A DNA stretch of 64,000 nucleotides from Mortierella alpina (taxonomy: Eukaryota; Mortierellomycota; Mortierellomycetes; Mortierellales; Mortierellaceae): NCBI GenBank assembly GCA_029449245.1, contig JANATF010000007.1, positions 186,001-250,000 of the forward strand. The letters run 5' to 3'. A program made the position numbers and the translations under genes. Shown here in pieces: positions 23,975 through 34,885 of this stretch. The stretch's first letter is position 1. The number at the start of each line of letters is the position of its first letter. Below the pieces are notes generated by a model that was given only the letters and a program-made list of their open reading frames with translations, was not told the DNA's origin and made no database searches.

Positions 23975-26782
23975 CTAAATGAGCCCAGAGTTGCGGAGAT
24001 TCAAGCGCTGGACAATGGTGTTCACGGCCACCACGATCACTCGCATCTGGTTCGTATCCTACATGTTCCGAACAAGCAGTAGTAATAAAGGGTGAGCGTT
24101 GTTAGCAACAGGGATGAGGATTGGCATTCCGAGAGCGGCAGCTGCACTAAGGTAGTGAATAAATGGAAAAAAGAAAAGCCCTCGGAGAAAGATCGTCCAA
24201 TTGCAGCGGGGATGAACTGCACACTTGTGTGGAATGGTAGGACAAGCCATGTGGCAGCACATGTCATGCATATGCAGGCCCAGGAACAGGGTTTGGCCCC
24301 GCCCATTAGCTTGAAAATTCCAAGAAAATAAAAAAAACCCCGCATTCTTATAATTTGCCCCAAAGCTAATCGCAAGAATCAACACAACGACGTCGCACTT
24401 ACAGTAGCGTGGGTGAAATGCGTGTAAACCTGCTTTTGCAAATCCTTGCACTGCTGCATGAAACGGTATTGGAAAAACACGGTCGTGCTCAGATAATCGT
24501 TAGGCCCATGGTACTCTGGAAAGTATTTGCTGACCATGGACCCAGAATCCAGTTTCCGCTGAAAGATGTCGATCTTGTTCAAGAACAGGATCATGGACGT
24601 CAGCTCAAATAACTTGTGGTTGGCGATCTGGTTAAACAGGACCAGGCACTCTTGCAGACGGTTGAGCCTGGCATCATCTTCGCACGGCTGGTCGTAGGCT
24701 GACAGTGCTGCCATAAAGATAACCGCATTTACGTCATCAAAGTATGGTCTAAAGGAGTAAAAGGAAACAACCGAATGTTTGAACGCGAAAAATGACAGTT
24801 AGAAGAAAGCAAGAAAAAAAAAGGGATGAGAGCCCTGCTCTGGACTGGAGATAGTAAAAGTGAGCTGCTGCCACCTCCACTGAAACCTGCACCACACGAA
24901 GCTCGCAAAAAAAGGGCCGCTTCCCCAAGGTGTACAAACGAAATGTAATATTCCTGTGCCGAGAGAATGCCGCCGCACAAGGACTGTAGCTGTCAGGTTG
25001 TGCAGGTTGGTATTCTTTAGCGAAAACAGACCCGAGTACTGCTCAAAAGTACCAGCAAACCGTTGATGAAATTATTATTGTTAGTAGCAACTTACGCCCA
25101 GTACTTCCTCAAGGACTTCTGACCGCCCACATCGTATATCCTAGGCACGTAAAAAGAGAAACGGGGGAGAAAGAGTTAGACGGGATTGCTCCAGACAATG
25201 TTTGTGAGAGTGACCAGAGCGGGTCGGTCAAAGTCATCCACGCGACGAGCAATATACTTTCATCCGACCAAGGAAAAAGCATTCTTGAGACGAATGTAAG
25301 CGCAAAGAGTCCATGGAGTGATCACTTGCTTGTTCCGTACCTGTATGCCACGTTCTCGATATGAAACACGTGTTCAGTCACAGCCAATGTCTTGACTCTG
25401 GCCTGCAGGATGTCATCGTCTGAGGGAATGTATTCTGGGTGTGAGATACGATCCACGGTGTCCAGAAAGCTGGAACCGATCAATGAGCAAAAAAAGACCA
25501 CAATGCAACAAAGTTTGTTAGATAACCTTCTCTCAAGAACATTCACATTGGACAAACAATCCTGCTGTCGCATTCATACTATTTTGCAGAGTCTTGAATC
25601 TTGAGTTGCGTGCAAGTGTGAAAGATCTTTTGGATGCTGCCGTCCGCCCAGAGCGCCTTGATGGCTGGCGCCATCTCTGCAAACATATCGGTTTCTGCCT
25701 TGGCGTCGGTGATTTTTCGAGGGATCGCTGGGTTGGTAAAGCCGTGGATGGATGTAACGGAATACTTCTTCAGGGCCGACTCGATGTGGTCGGCTACCAT
25801 GTCCAGGTGCGGGATGTTGGCGGGATCCTCCAACGGGATGTTGGTGTCCTCGAGACCCTCAATCAGGGCTTGGATGGCTTTCATCACATTTAAATGGACA
25901 ATCCTCCGATACGTCTCGCGCTCAGCATCCAAACCCTTGCGACCGTACAGCAGCTTTAGCTGTTTGAGTACCGTTGTTTTGCCAGTTTCGGCTGGGCCTA
26001 TTTGGACGTTAGTCGTGGAGGGAAAATGAGAAAATTGGTTAGAGAGGTGAGGTACATTACTCTGCAGCCTCGACAACGTGCCTTTTGGTATGTATGCTGC
26101 TGTTATTAGCGCAAAATAATAATTCAACTCAATGGTCAGTCAATCCCCGCTCATCCGAGAAAACGGGAAGAGCTCAACCCTCCTACTCGTCTTTTCTACC
26201 TCTAACCTGTACATGCTCTAAATCCATGCACTGCATCGTCACTCTACGAACGGATGCCGTGTGGCTATGACTCCAATTGCGTATTCATGCATGCAGGCTC
26301 GTATTCGCTCGGAGCAAAAAAAAAGAAAATGAAGTGAAAAAAAACCACGTCGATTGCAGGGCCAGGCAGGAAACACGCAAGCTGAGGTAATAGGGGGAGC
26401 TGGGAACAAGTGGTATAAATTGGCAGGTCCGGGAGAAGATGCAAGAGAGATGGATAGACTGGGATAGGGGATCATATGACAGAGAGAGGCTCGATGTAGG
26501 CTTTGTGATGTCGAGTAGCTGGCGGGAGGTTGAGCACAAGGGCTAAACTGCCCAAGGCCTTGAGCATCACAACTTACCGAGGATAAGTAGCTTGATCCCA
26601 GTCTCCTTTTGCAGACGCTCCTTGTCAATCTTCAAGGTTTTATCAATTGCGTCGCTAATGGCCTTGGCCTTCTTGTGATCTGTCCGGCTTGCTGAGTAGT
26701 GGTTGTGTATCGGGGTGGCGTTTGTCGAGTTGGATCGCTGTCTTGCATCTGTAGCTGCTCCTGCTACGGGCGAGAGTTCCAT
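23975..26782 (-). CDS. Divergent heterotrimeric G-protein alpha subunit
   Basis: Six exons: 26782-26578, 25997-25580, 25469-25341, 25140-25096, 24748-24403 and 24058-23975, all in phase, giving 408 residues. It is a GTP-binding switch protein acting below membrane receptors. The GTPase elements are complete: P-loop GPAETGKTT (69-77, canonical GAGESGKST), switch I RVKT (Arg232, Thr235), switch II DVGGQ (Gln258), NKID, and the C-terminal TDTNQM that contacts the guanine. The helical domain is recognisable up to YFLDTVDRI. Unusual points: the N-terminus starts MELSPV, about 29 residues longer than canonical, with no Gly2 for myristoylation and no Cys3 for palmitoylation; switch II reads KSLRKYW instead of RSERKKW; the tail is NLRNSGLI without the Cys modified by pertussis toxin. 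The first intron (~580 bases) is long. Confidence 0.9.
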
Positions 26783-28863
26783 TGTATGTGGTATGTTGGC
26801 GGATCGAGTGTGTTAAAGTTGGAGAGAGGGTGTATGCGAGAGGAGGGATAGGGGTTGAGAAGCAGGTGGCTATAGCGGGAGTTTGGGGACCAAGGCAGCT
26901 TTTCCTTGCGGCGCGTTCGTGTGAGTGAGACTCGTTTGAGGCGTCTGTTGGAACGCTTTTACAGGGGTGGGGGTTGGAAAAGAAGGCGAGGTAGGGAGGG
27001 AGCGAGATCGGGTGTTCGTTTGTGCGAGGTGGGAGAATGGGAAGTTGATGGCAGCAAGCTGAGGAAGGTGTAGAGGACGAATGAGGAATGAGGAAAGAGT
27101 AGCAGGAGGAAGACGAGGAAGACGAAAAAAGGACGAAAGTGAACTAAAGAGAAGAGAGAGAGAGAGAGAGAGAAAGAGTGAGAAGGAAAGACGACTAAAA
27201 AAAAGAGCCAAGGGTCCTTGATTTTTTAAACTACACTGAAGTGAATGGGATTTGATTGTCTATTTCTCGAAATGCTCTCTCCCTTGGCTTACTCTCCTCC
27301 TATCCATCTCGTTTCCTTGAATGTGTCGCCGTTGTTATTCCGAGGCTGCTGCTGATGTGGTTAATGCTCTTGAAAGAACCTTCCAAACTAAGAAGGCGAG
27401 GCACAAGAAAAAAAAAAAAAACAGGCGACCCTGGTTCGCTTTTTCACCATAGGCGTATCTCGTGCATTCTGACACGTTACACCTTTTTCGGACTCTGATC
27501 CTCCTGCGCCTGTCCTGCTTCTTCTCCTGCGCCAGTTCTGACCAGGCAGAGTACCTGCTCTCGTTTGCCTTTTCCACCAGCATTCTGAGGCTTTGGAAAC
27601 AGCAGTCGCCATTGGTTCCTTCAAGCATGAGGTTCAGTACCTCGTTTTTTATAGTCCACGCAGCTGTGCTCAACTTCTTATGTCGCGCAAAAATGCATGC
27701 ACTGGCAAAGGGCACACAGTAATGGCATGAACAGGGTGATTTGCGGGCGTGCGAAAACGATGCAATGTGCACACACATCAGTATGCCCACCACACTACGT
27801 TATGATATCCTTGTGCAATAAATGGCCCAACAACAACATATAAACGTGCACTGCTCCCTTGTCAAGCACAAAGGAGTACTGAACACTCCAGACATCACCA
27901 ACAAAAATGAAATAGTATTGTCCAGTTAGGTAAGCGCGGTAGGAGAAAGCCAGAGGGAAGGGCGAGAGGGAAAAAAAGTACTATATAGAACGGCACGTTA
28001 GCAAGCAGCAGTTGGGCGTTTATCCTGCCTTCCTCACAGCAGCAAGTCAGCGGCGAGGTCTTTTGAACAGCAGCAGTGGGCTTTTCGATCGGCCAGTCTT
28101 CGTGGAGAAATATTAACCGCTTTTTTTTGGTCCGTGTCAATTAATGTTCAATGGAGGTATCCGTAGGCAGGGGTAGGTCGCGCGTGGATATGGGATATGG
28201 ATGGCTCAAGAAGGGAAAGTGCTATTTATGAACTCTGAGCAGCCCGAATGAAGTGCTGATCTTTTGCTCTTCAATCTTACACTCTCCTCTCCTTGCTCTT
28301 GCTCGCTTGAATCTACAAGAGGAACCTATTTTCACCTTGACTAGTCCAGCTGCAGGAACTTGTTAGATGAAAGGCGAAGGCAAGGGCTCTTTTTCCGAGG
28401 CTGGGTCTTGTGCATGCAGAGACGCTCTGTATAGGAGAGGAGCCCTTTTCGTCGCGACAACCCTGTAACAAATGCTTCGTATCCCTGATAAGACGCCATG
28501 CATGTCGTATGAAATCAAGTGGGCAAGGCAACGAGAACGAGAGCCAGGACCATACACGCCGCTTGACCTCCATGATCGCGCTCAGTGACTGGGAATTCAA
28601 ACCAATGACGTCGATCGCCCCTCGCCAACCTCAAGGGCGATCAGCATGCAGAAATGATTTCTTTTCTTGTTCTTGCACTTCATCATTCTCCACGCGATTC
28701 CCTTGTTTCTTCATCCAGCAACCAACACGCGCTTCCCCACCGACCGTTTCCGTCTTCTTTTGCTCCCATCTCCTTTCAGAAGGCCCCTCTCCCCTCCCCC
28801 CTCGCGAGCTCCTCTCACCAAGCATCTTGGGCGCCGTCCTTATTTTCTCACACTACTGGCACC
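26783..28863. promoter_or_regulatory. Large divergent intergenic region
   Basis: About 2.1 kb between the divergent G-alpha and endosulfine genes. It contains a GA-rich simple repeat near 27150-27185 (a CT-rich leader for the minus gene) and an A-run near 27408-27420. Open frames inside are short and low-complexity; I see no gene. Confidence 0.5.
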
Positions 28864-29714
28864 ATGAGCTCACCTTTGAACCCAGCAAACAAGGCGGGCG
28901 CTGAGGCCCAGGTATGGAATGCAGACTTCATTGGTCTTTTCCTTGTTTCTTCTTATCGCCCAGACCAATTCGCTGCGATGGCCGACTGTTTCCCTTCCCA
29001 ACTAAGAACACCATTAATGGCCCGCAGCCAAATGTTGAAAAAAAGTGGTCTGTCGTTCGAGAATGACTTCATATTGACTCGTTTGACCACTCTGTTCTCT
29101 GTACCCTGCCACGGACCCTTTCGTCTTTGTCGTCTGACCCTAAACCGACGTTCTCTTTCCGGCCATGAAAAAGAACACCATGAGCGAGCAGGAGCAGAAG
29201 CTGCAAAGGATGTACGGCAAGCTGCCTACAGGAAGAGATCTCTTGGGCAACAAGTTGAAGGTATGAACAATCAACATGCAAAAGAAAATAAGAACAAGAA
29301 ATGTCCCCCCTCGGCCAGTGAGCGGTTGCACCCATGCGACGTCAGATCTACGCTGCTTCTCTTGAAGCGCTTTTGTGGCGTTCTTTTTTTTTTTATAGAT
29401 AGGCTCACCTTTGAGCTGGATTCGAACGTAGTATATCTCTCATGTCATTAACGCATCATGTATGGGTGCAAATTGGATATATCTTATTGTAGGAACGCAA
29501 ATACTTTGACTCTGGAGACTACGCGCTTTCAAAGGCAGGAAAGACTTCAACACCAGTAGGATCGCAACACCCTCAACCAGAGAACATCCCTCACTCAAAC
29601 CCACAAGCACCCAACCCAATTCATGGATCGCCACCCGTCAAGGAAAGTTCACTCGTCCACGAGTCGGAAATCCCAACCAGCGCCAATGAGGGCTCGCAGC
29701 CAAAGTCGGGTTGA
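28864..29714 (+). CDS. IGO1: Endosulfine / Igo1-type PP2A-B55 inhibitor
   Basis: Three exons: 28864-28911, 29174-29260 and 29493-29714, giving 118 residues. The core QKLQRMYGKLP...LLGNKLKERKYFDSGDY is the ENSA/ARPP-19/Igo signature. In the family, the Ser of FDSGDY (Ser52 here) is phosphorylated by Greatwall/Rim15 kinase. The phosphoprotein then inhibits PP2A-B55, supporting mitotic entry in animals and quiescence and mRNA protection in yeast. The C-terminal ~55 residues are Pro/Ser-rich and unstructured. Exon 1 encodes only MSSPLNPANKAGAEAQ. The second exon's acceptor was chosen as the first AG after a pyrimidine tract that keeps frame; an alternative acceptor a few codons downstream would shorten the protein slightly. 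Confidence 0.88.
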
Positions 29715-29987
29715 AAAGCCATTTTATATCGACGGAGGATGGACGATGGAGGACAAAGGATAGTTTTTTTTGGGGGGTGGTGGAATCTCTTAGGGCAATT
29801 GGATTAAAAACAACGGAGCCAGGGGAGTAGGAAGAGCACTCGATGCCGAACTTGCTTCAACAGCGACATATAAACTCTCAACACGACACGCAAAGGCACA
29901 CGGCAAACTAGCGACACGGAACAATCGATCGTGAATCAATATAAATAATAAAAAATTAGGCACTTCGTCCACAGTTCAGGCAACATT

Positions 29988-30019
<32 letters not shown>

Positions 30020-30192
30020 GCAAGGCGTGAAGAAATGTTTGACAAGAAGCAGCCCGATGTCGTTCTTGATTTCGTGGCAGGCTATCCCATCAAACACCTA
30101 GGATACGAGATATACTGCAAGATCATGCAAACGTAGCAAGATGTATTTTGATGCAAGAGTCGATCTATATTGGTAACAGGGAGGGGATGGTT
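29715..30192. other. Convergent 3' region with a long T-run
   Basis: Contains an uninterrupted run of 28 T at 29992-30019. No gene seen. Confidence 0.5.
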
Positions 30193-33100
30193 CTATGAAT
30201 GATGTTGATGATGCTGGCGCTCCTCGTCCTCCTTCTTGCCTTCACCCTCAGAGTAAGCACTAGCCGTGGGTCCTCCTCGATAGTTTGGCCGAGTCGTAGC
30301 GTCATCAGACAGAAACGACGACAGCAGCGAGCTCGAGTAGCTCCCGCCAGGAGGTCCCGCTGACGAAGAGGTTGTGGACGGACCGGGAGGCGCGGCAGCA
30401 GCAGCAGCCGTCGTAGGCATAAAGGATCCAAAGATATTACGTCCGTGGATCTTGTAACTCCATGAGATCCCCATCCAATGATGCGCATTCCACAGTTGTC
30501 TCAACAGTTTCTCCGACATTTCAGCATTCGTCTCGACCGCCGACGATGGCGCCTGTTTTTGTGTAACCGACATCTCGCTAGCGTCCCCATCCTTGTCCTT
30601 CTTATTCTTGATGGCAGCTCGAGAGGACGACGTACCATCAACCTCACGGTCAGGTGTCAAATGGTATGCCTGTGCTGCCCAGCCCAAGAACTCGAGCGGC
30701 ATCTCGAACGGATGAAGGTTCTCAGCCCCTATTGATTCGAGATCGCGCCACAGCTGCAGCACAATGGTCCAGTTATTGCGCCGCGAAAACGCCTGCAGTA
30801 AAATGCTGATGGTGACCAGGTCCAGCACAGGGAACTCGTGTGTCTGCGCACAATCAGAGGCCCCTCTCGACATTGGCGACACTACAGTCCTTGCTGTTGA
30901 GGGTCTCGAGGCAGTCGACGAAGATGATGCCGAACTCCAGCATGTCTGATCCTTTTGTGTTGGATAGCCTGAAGGGTCCGCTGGGTGTTGTTGCTGCTGC
31001 GACTCCTTTTCCATGTCCTTGTGGCGGATCATCGCCTTGGTCCCTTCAAGCATCCTGAGGTAGAGATTCAGCACGATGCCATCATAACGCCTGCCATACT
31101 CAGGTGCCAACAATCCATTGAACAGGGCTCCACAGTTGGTCGTGCTAAGCTTGGGCTGGCTCCTCCAGAAACTGGTCTTGAAAAACTCGATCGCCGCCAG
31201 GGGTCGTCCCAACCGGAAGTAAGCCGAGATCATGGTCGTGATCTCGGCGTGGTGTAAAGGGTATCCGTCCTGCTCAATAATTGCGAGGATCGATTCAACA
31301 GCCTCCACAGTCGACTCGGCCAACAGGTGGCCATGTCCTGCTCCTACTGTGCCGTTCTCGCCAGTCGTTCTCCTTCCTCGACCGCGCGCGCCGCCATGCT
31401 TGGACTTTGAACCCGTGGAGGCAGCAAAGCTGCGACTCAAAGCATTGATCAGGATTGTGAACGTGACATTATCGGGCTCCATTCCACGACCGCGCATCAT
31501 CTCAAAGAAATCAAGCGCCATGCCGGGATTTTGCGACTTTTGGGCAAGCTGCATCAACGTGTGGAGACTTTGCTGGTCCATGCGGATCCTGGATGAACTC
31601 TCCTGTTGCTGCATCGCGCTGGCAAAGTCCTGGGCAATTGTCAGTTGCTTGATGTTGGCATACCCTTTGATCAGCGTCGTGAACGTCACGACATCGGGCT
31701 CAACCCCGTACTTGGGCATCCGACGGAACAACTCAACTGCTTTGTCCATGTCGTCGATAAGCGTGAATCCATTCATCAGCATGTTGAAGACGTGAGCGTT
31801 CGGCGAGATTCCAGACTTGACCATCTCATGAAACAACATCTCGGCCTGCTCAACATCCCGCAGGATGACATACTGTTGGATAAGTTTGCCATAGGTCACC
31901 ACATCAGGCTTGATCCCCTTGGCCTTCATGTCCTGCAGCAGCGTCTCGATCCTTGGCACATATTCTGCAATCTGCTCCTTTGTCACCGCAGTCGCGTCTG
32001 CCTTCCATTTGACATTGTCCTGAGCAGGCATGAGTTTGTCAACAAGGAGATCCAGAAGGGTGTTAAAAGTCCACACGTCCGGCTCGACTCCCTCAGTCAC
32101 CATCCGCTCGTACAACTTCATGGCTCCGTCCAGATTTCCTGAGCTCTTGGTCGAGTCGATCATGATGTTGAACGTCGTTCTTGATGGCAAGACCCCGTAC
32201 TGGTTCATGAGTTCTGTCATCTCCCCCACTTTTTCAAGGTCCTTCTGCTCTAGATAGGTCCGAATCAGTGGGTTGATGCTTCCATCCACCAGCGGCAGCT
32301 TTTCAGAAATAATTCGGTCCAGAATCCTCCGTGCCTTCTCAATCTGACCCTCGCGCGCATAGTGCGTCAAAAAGACGTTGTAGATCGAGGTCGTCACTGG
32401 GACCTTGGCCATCTCGGTCATCTCGCGCAGGACGCGGAGTGCATCCGACATCCTGCCGTCGCTTGCCAACACCTGAATAAGAACTCTGTAATCTTGTGTC
32501 CCAGGCTGCAGCTCTGCCTGGGTACTCTCCTTGAGTTTGCAGAACAGGTCAATGGCCTCATCGGCCTGTCCTTGCCGCAAGTGAGACTTCATGAGGATCC
32601 TGTAGGTCTTGGCGTTGGGTACCAGTCCGTACTCTCCCAGGCTCTTGTAAAACCCATTCACCAGCTCGATTTCGCCCATGTTGAGGTAGCCCGACATCAA
32701 AAGATTGAATGTATAAATATCTGGTCGGATATCCGTCAAAAGAAGACTCTCGAACACGCGCTGTGTTGAGAGAGTATCCCTGTTCTCCAGATGCCCGCGC
32801 ATCAGAATGTTGAATGTCGTCAGCTGGGGTGCAAGTCCTTGCTTCTGCATCTCATGAAATATCCCCATAGCCGGTACAGTTTCCTTGTTCCTCATGAAAA
32901 GTTCCAGCACGGTGTCGTAAGCCTTGATGGTCGGCTGCAAGAGATTTGACCGGCTTGACTTGAGCTCCTCCAGACACTTGAGCAACTCTTCCGCTTGATT
33001 TGCGTGAGACAGGACGCTCATCAGATCGTGGTATTGTTCCTGCACACTTTGCCTCGTGAAGGGTTCTCTTTCGGCACTCGAGAGTGGTGTGGCCATGATT

Positions 33101-34188
33101 CTCAACTTCAACCGCTTGACCCACCCAGGGACTTGGTCGCTCATTTTCCAAAACCGAAGAGTCTCCAGAAAGGCATCGTACACTTTCACATTTGACTTGG
33201 AGGTCTGCACAACACGGTGAAAGTCGTCGAGTACCCGCTCAAGGGTAGTAAGACAGCGCGAGTCGCATGACACGGGCGCCACTTTGAGTGCTGTGATGAT
33301 TCGCACAAAATCCGTCCGCACGAGGGCAGTGCCTGGAGTCCGTGTTGACCGTGATGGTGACCGCCATTCCGCTGCAACCTTCTCATACAAAGGCCACCAG
33401 GTGTCGATCGATTCCCGTTCGTAGATGGACCTCCGGAGGTGCTCCTCCAGCTCTGATCCCGGATGCATTGAGCTATTTCGCCATGGTGCTCCCGATTTAG
33501 CTGCCGCGAATGGATTGCTCTCAGACGATGCCGAAAAAGACACTGGAATCTCTGGGAAGAGGGTCTGAAAGTCGGTTGTCGAGGACGTCTCTTTGATGGC
33601 AGAGTTGGCGCTGAGAATTGGAGAGGCCGCCAAATTGATAGATCGCATCGTCAAGATGGATGAAGCCGCCGAGAGTGCTGGCGAAGACGGGTCTGCCTCG
33701 AGGTCCGGTGCAACAGAGGTTGACGTTGACGTGGTGAGAAACCGTGGGTTGAACTGAAGAGGAACCCTAGAGACATTAATGGATGTCCTTGGCTTGCGAA
33801 GGGCTGGTAGAGTTGACTGGGATCCCTGTGACGCGTTTTGATATTGCAAGCCGCTTGTATGAACGGCAGCACTTCCCTCATGCCTGACTAGTGCTCTGGT
33901 GGTATATGTACAGAGGTTCTGCTTCTGGGGTCGCGCCTGACGGGGTAATGTTGATGGCGAGTGACAAAGGGTGAGTCTCGGTTCCTGCTCCAGCAGTTGC
34001 TGCAGCACTATCCGCGTGGTGCTGCTTGTGCTTTTGCTCCTTGTCCATGTCCTTGAGCCGATCACCCTTGCTGTGGGGGTTGCCTTTATGCAGCCGGGCT
34101 GGGTCAGGAGGAGCTGCAGGTCGCAGAAGAGACATGAAGTAGCAGAGGACGAGGACGAGGTCCAGATCTGCCTCGTCGTCTTGTGCAT
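30193..34188 (-). CDS. Large pentatricopeptide repeat (PPR) protein, probably mitochondrial
   Basis: Single exon of about 1331 residues. PPR proteins are helical-repeat RNA-binding proteins, in fungi nearly always acting on mitochondrial transcripts. At least twelve ~35-residue repeats run through the middle, recognisable by blocks such as TTFNILMRGHLENRD, YTFNLLMSGYLNMGE, KTYRILMKSHLRQGQ, WTFNTLLDLLVD, VVTYGKLIQQYVILRD, HVFNMLMNGFTLIDD and VTFTTLIKGYANIKQ, often preceded by G-x-x-P-(D/N). The N-terminal ~100 residues are rich in Ser, Thr and Arg with few acids, consistent with a mitochondrial presequence. The C-terminus is Ala/Pro/Ser-rich and ends in a His-rich tail. The ATG at 34188 is used; six bases upstream the frame opens only with TTG. 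A small upstream exon cannot be excluded. Confidence 0.88.
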   Translation of the reverse strand: MHKTTRQIWTSSSSSATSCLFCDLQLLLTQPGCIKATPTARVIGSRTWTRSKSTSSTTRIVLQQLLEQEPRLTLCHSPSTLPRQARPQKQNLCTYTTRALVRHEGSAAVHTSGLQYQNASQGSQSTLPALRKPRTSINVSRVPLQFNPRFLTTSTSTSVAPDLEADPSSPALSAASSILTMRSINLAASPILSANSAIKETSSTTDFQTLFPEIPVSFSASSESNPFAAAKSGAPWRNSSMHPGSELEEHLRRSIYERESIDTWWPLYEKVAAEWRSPSRSTRTPGTALVRTDFVRIITALKVAPVSCDSRCLTTLERVLDDFHRVVQTSKSNVKVYDAFLETLRFWKMSDQVPGWVKRLKLRIMATPLSSAEREPFTRQSVQEQYHDLMSVLSHANQAEELLKCLEELKSSRSNLLQPTIKAYDTVLELFMRNKETVPAMGIFHEMQKQGLAPQLTTFNILMRGHLENRDTLSTQRVFESLLLTDIRPDIYTFNLLMSGYLNMGEIELVNGFYKSLGEYGLVPNAKTYRILMKSHLRQGQADEAIDLFCKLKESTQAELQPGTQDYRVLIQVLASDGRMSDALRVLREMTEMAKVPVTTSIYNVFLTHYAREGQIEKARRILDRIISEKLPLVDGSINPLIRTYLEQKDLEKVGEMTELMNQYGVLPSRTTFNIMIDSTKSSGNLDGAMKLYERMVTEGVEPDVWTFNTLLDLLVDKLMPAQDNVKWKADATAVTKEQIAEYVPRIETLLQDMKAKGIKPDVVTYGKLIQQYVILRDVEQAEMLFHEMVKSGISPNAHVFNMLMNGFTLIDDMDKAVELFRRMPKYGVEPDVVTFTTLIKGYANIKQLTIAQDFASAMQQQESSSRIRMDQQSLHTLMQLAQKSQNPGMALDFFEMMRGRGMEPDNVTFTILINALSRSFAASTGSKSKHGGARGRGRRTTGENGTVGAGHGHLLAESTVEAVESILAIIEQDGYPLHHAEITTMISAYFRLGRPLAAIEFFKTSFWRSQPKLSTTNCGALFNGLLAPEYGRRYDGIVLNLYLRMLEGTKAMIRHKDMEKESQQQQHPADPSGYPTQKDQTCWSSASSSSTASRPSTARTVVSPMSRGASDCAQTHEFPVLDLVTISILLQAFSRRNNWTIVLQLWRDLESIGAENLHPFEMPLEFLGWAAQAYHLTPDREVDGTSSSRAAIKNKKDKDGDASEMSVTQKQAPSSAVETNAEMSEKLLRQLWNAHHWMGISWSYKIHGRNIFGSFMPTTAAAAAAPPGPSTTSSSAGPPGGSYSSSLLSSFLSDDATTRPNYRGGPTASAYSEGEGKKEDEERQHHQHHS

Positions 34189-34885
34189 CCCGAGCAACGG
34201 CAGTTCGGAGATCTAGTGTCTGAGGGAGGGGGATTCAGGGAGAGGGGCAAGTATGGTTAGTGGGTGATCCAAAAGCTGGTGGGAAAGGCGGGCGATGCAC
34301 TGGAGCAATATGGGGTGGGATCTGTGCATTACAATATAGAAGAGGGTGGCTAGGGTCGACCACGTTCGAGTTGATCAGCTTCCGATGCCGGGCAAGAGGG
34401 ACGAGAGGAGCAAGGGCAGGCACCGGGGGGGAAGAGGGGAGGTCGGAGGGCGAGAGAGGCCCGAGGGAGGATGAGGGGCGAACGAGGACGAGTCGGCAAG
34501 GCTGCGGGGTGGATGTGATCAGCAGACAACGACGAGGATGATGACGATGACGAGGAAAGGGAGTGAGCAACGGGACGAGTGCGAGAGAGATGGAATGGGC
34601 GTGTTGGGTTGGCGGTGCTTGCCCTTGGGTGCGACAGCTGTATCAGGCGTGTGTGCGCCTGCCCTCTCCGCTTTCGGCATTTGCGTGTTTTGGCTACGGC
34701 TCTACGCCCCAGCCACCCGCCCATTCGAGGGGTGCCTGTGAGACACCCTGCGAGGGCGACCTGGTCCTGCACGGAGCATGCTCCTTTTATGGGTATCAAT
34801 CGTCTACAGCACTCCACCGCATGGTCTATCATGGTCTATCATGGTCTATAGGTCCTACTTCAAAGATGGGCCACGGCCAAAGCGG
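34189..34885. other. Intergenic region
   Basis: Serves as the PPR promoter and the 3' region of the following gene. A 10-base unit (tatcatggtc) is repeated about three times near 34818-34850. No gene seen. Confidence 0.5.

Noticed and set aside
27335-27793. 152-codon minus-strand frame
   Set aside because: Low-complexity basic and poly-Phe composition from A/T runs; no domain.
29405-29445. TTCGAA-containing stretch resembling a tRNA T-arm
   Set aside because: No matching acceptor, D or anticodon arms could be folded around it.
29992-30019. T28 run as a retroelement poly(A) tail in reverse
   Set aside because: No element-like sequence or target duplication next to it; a simple homopolymer in a 3' region is sufficient.
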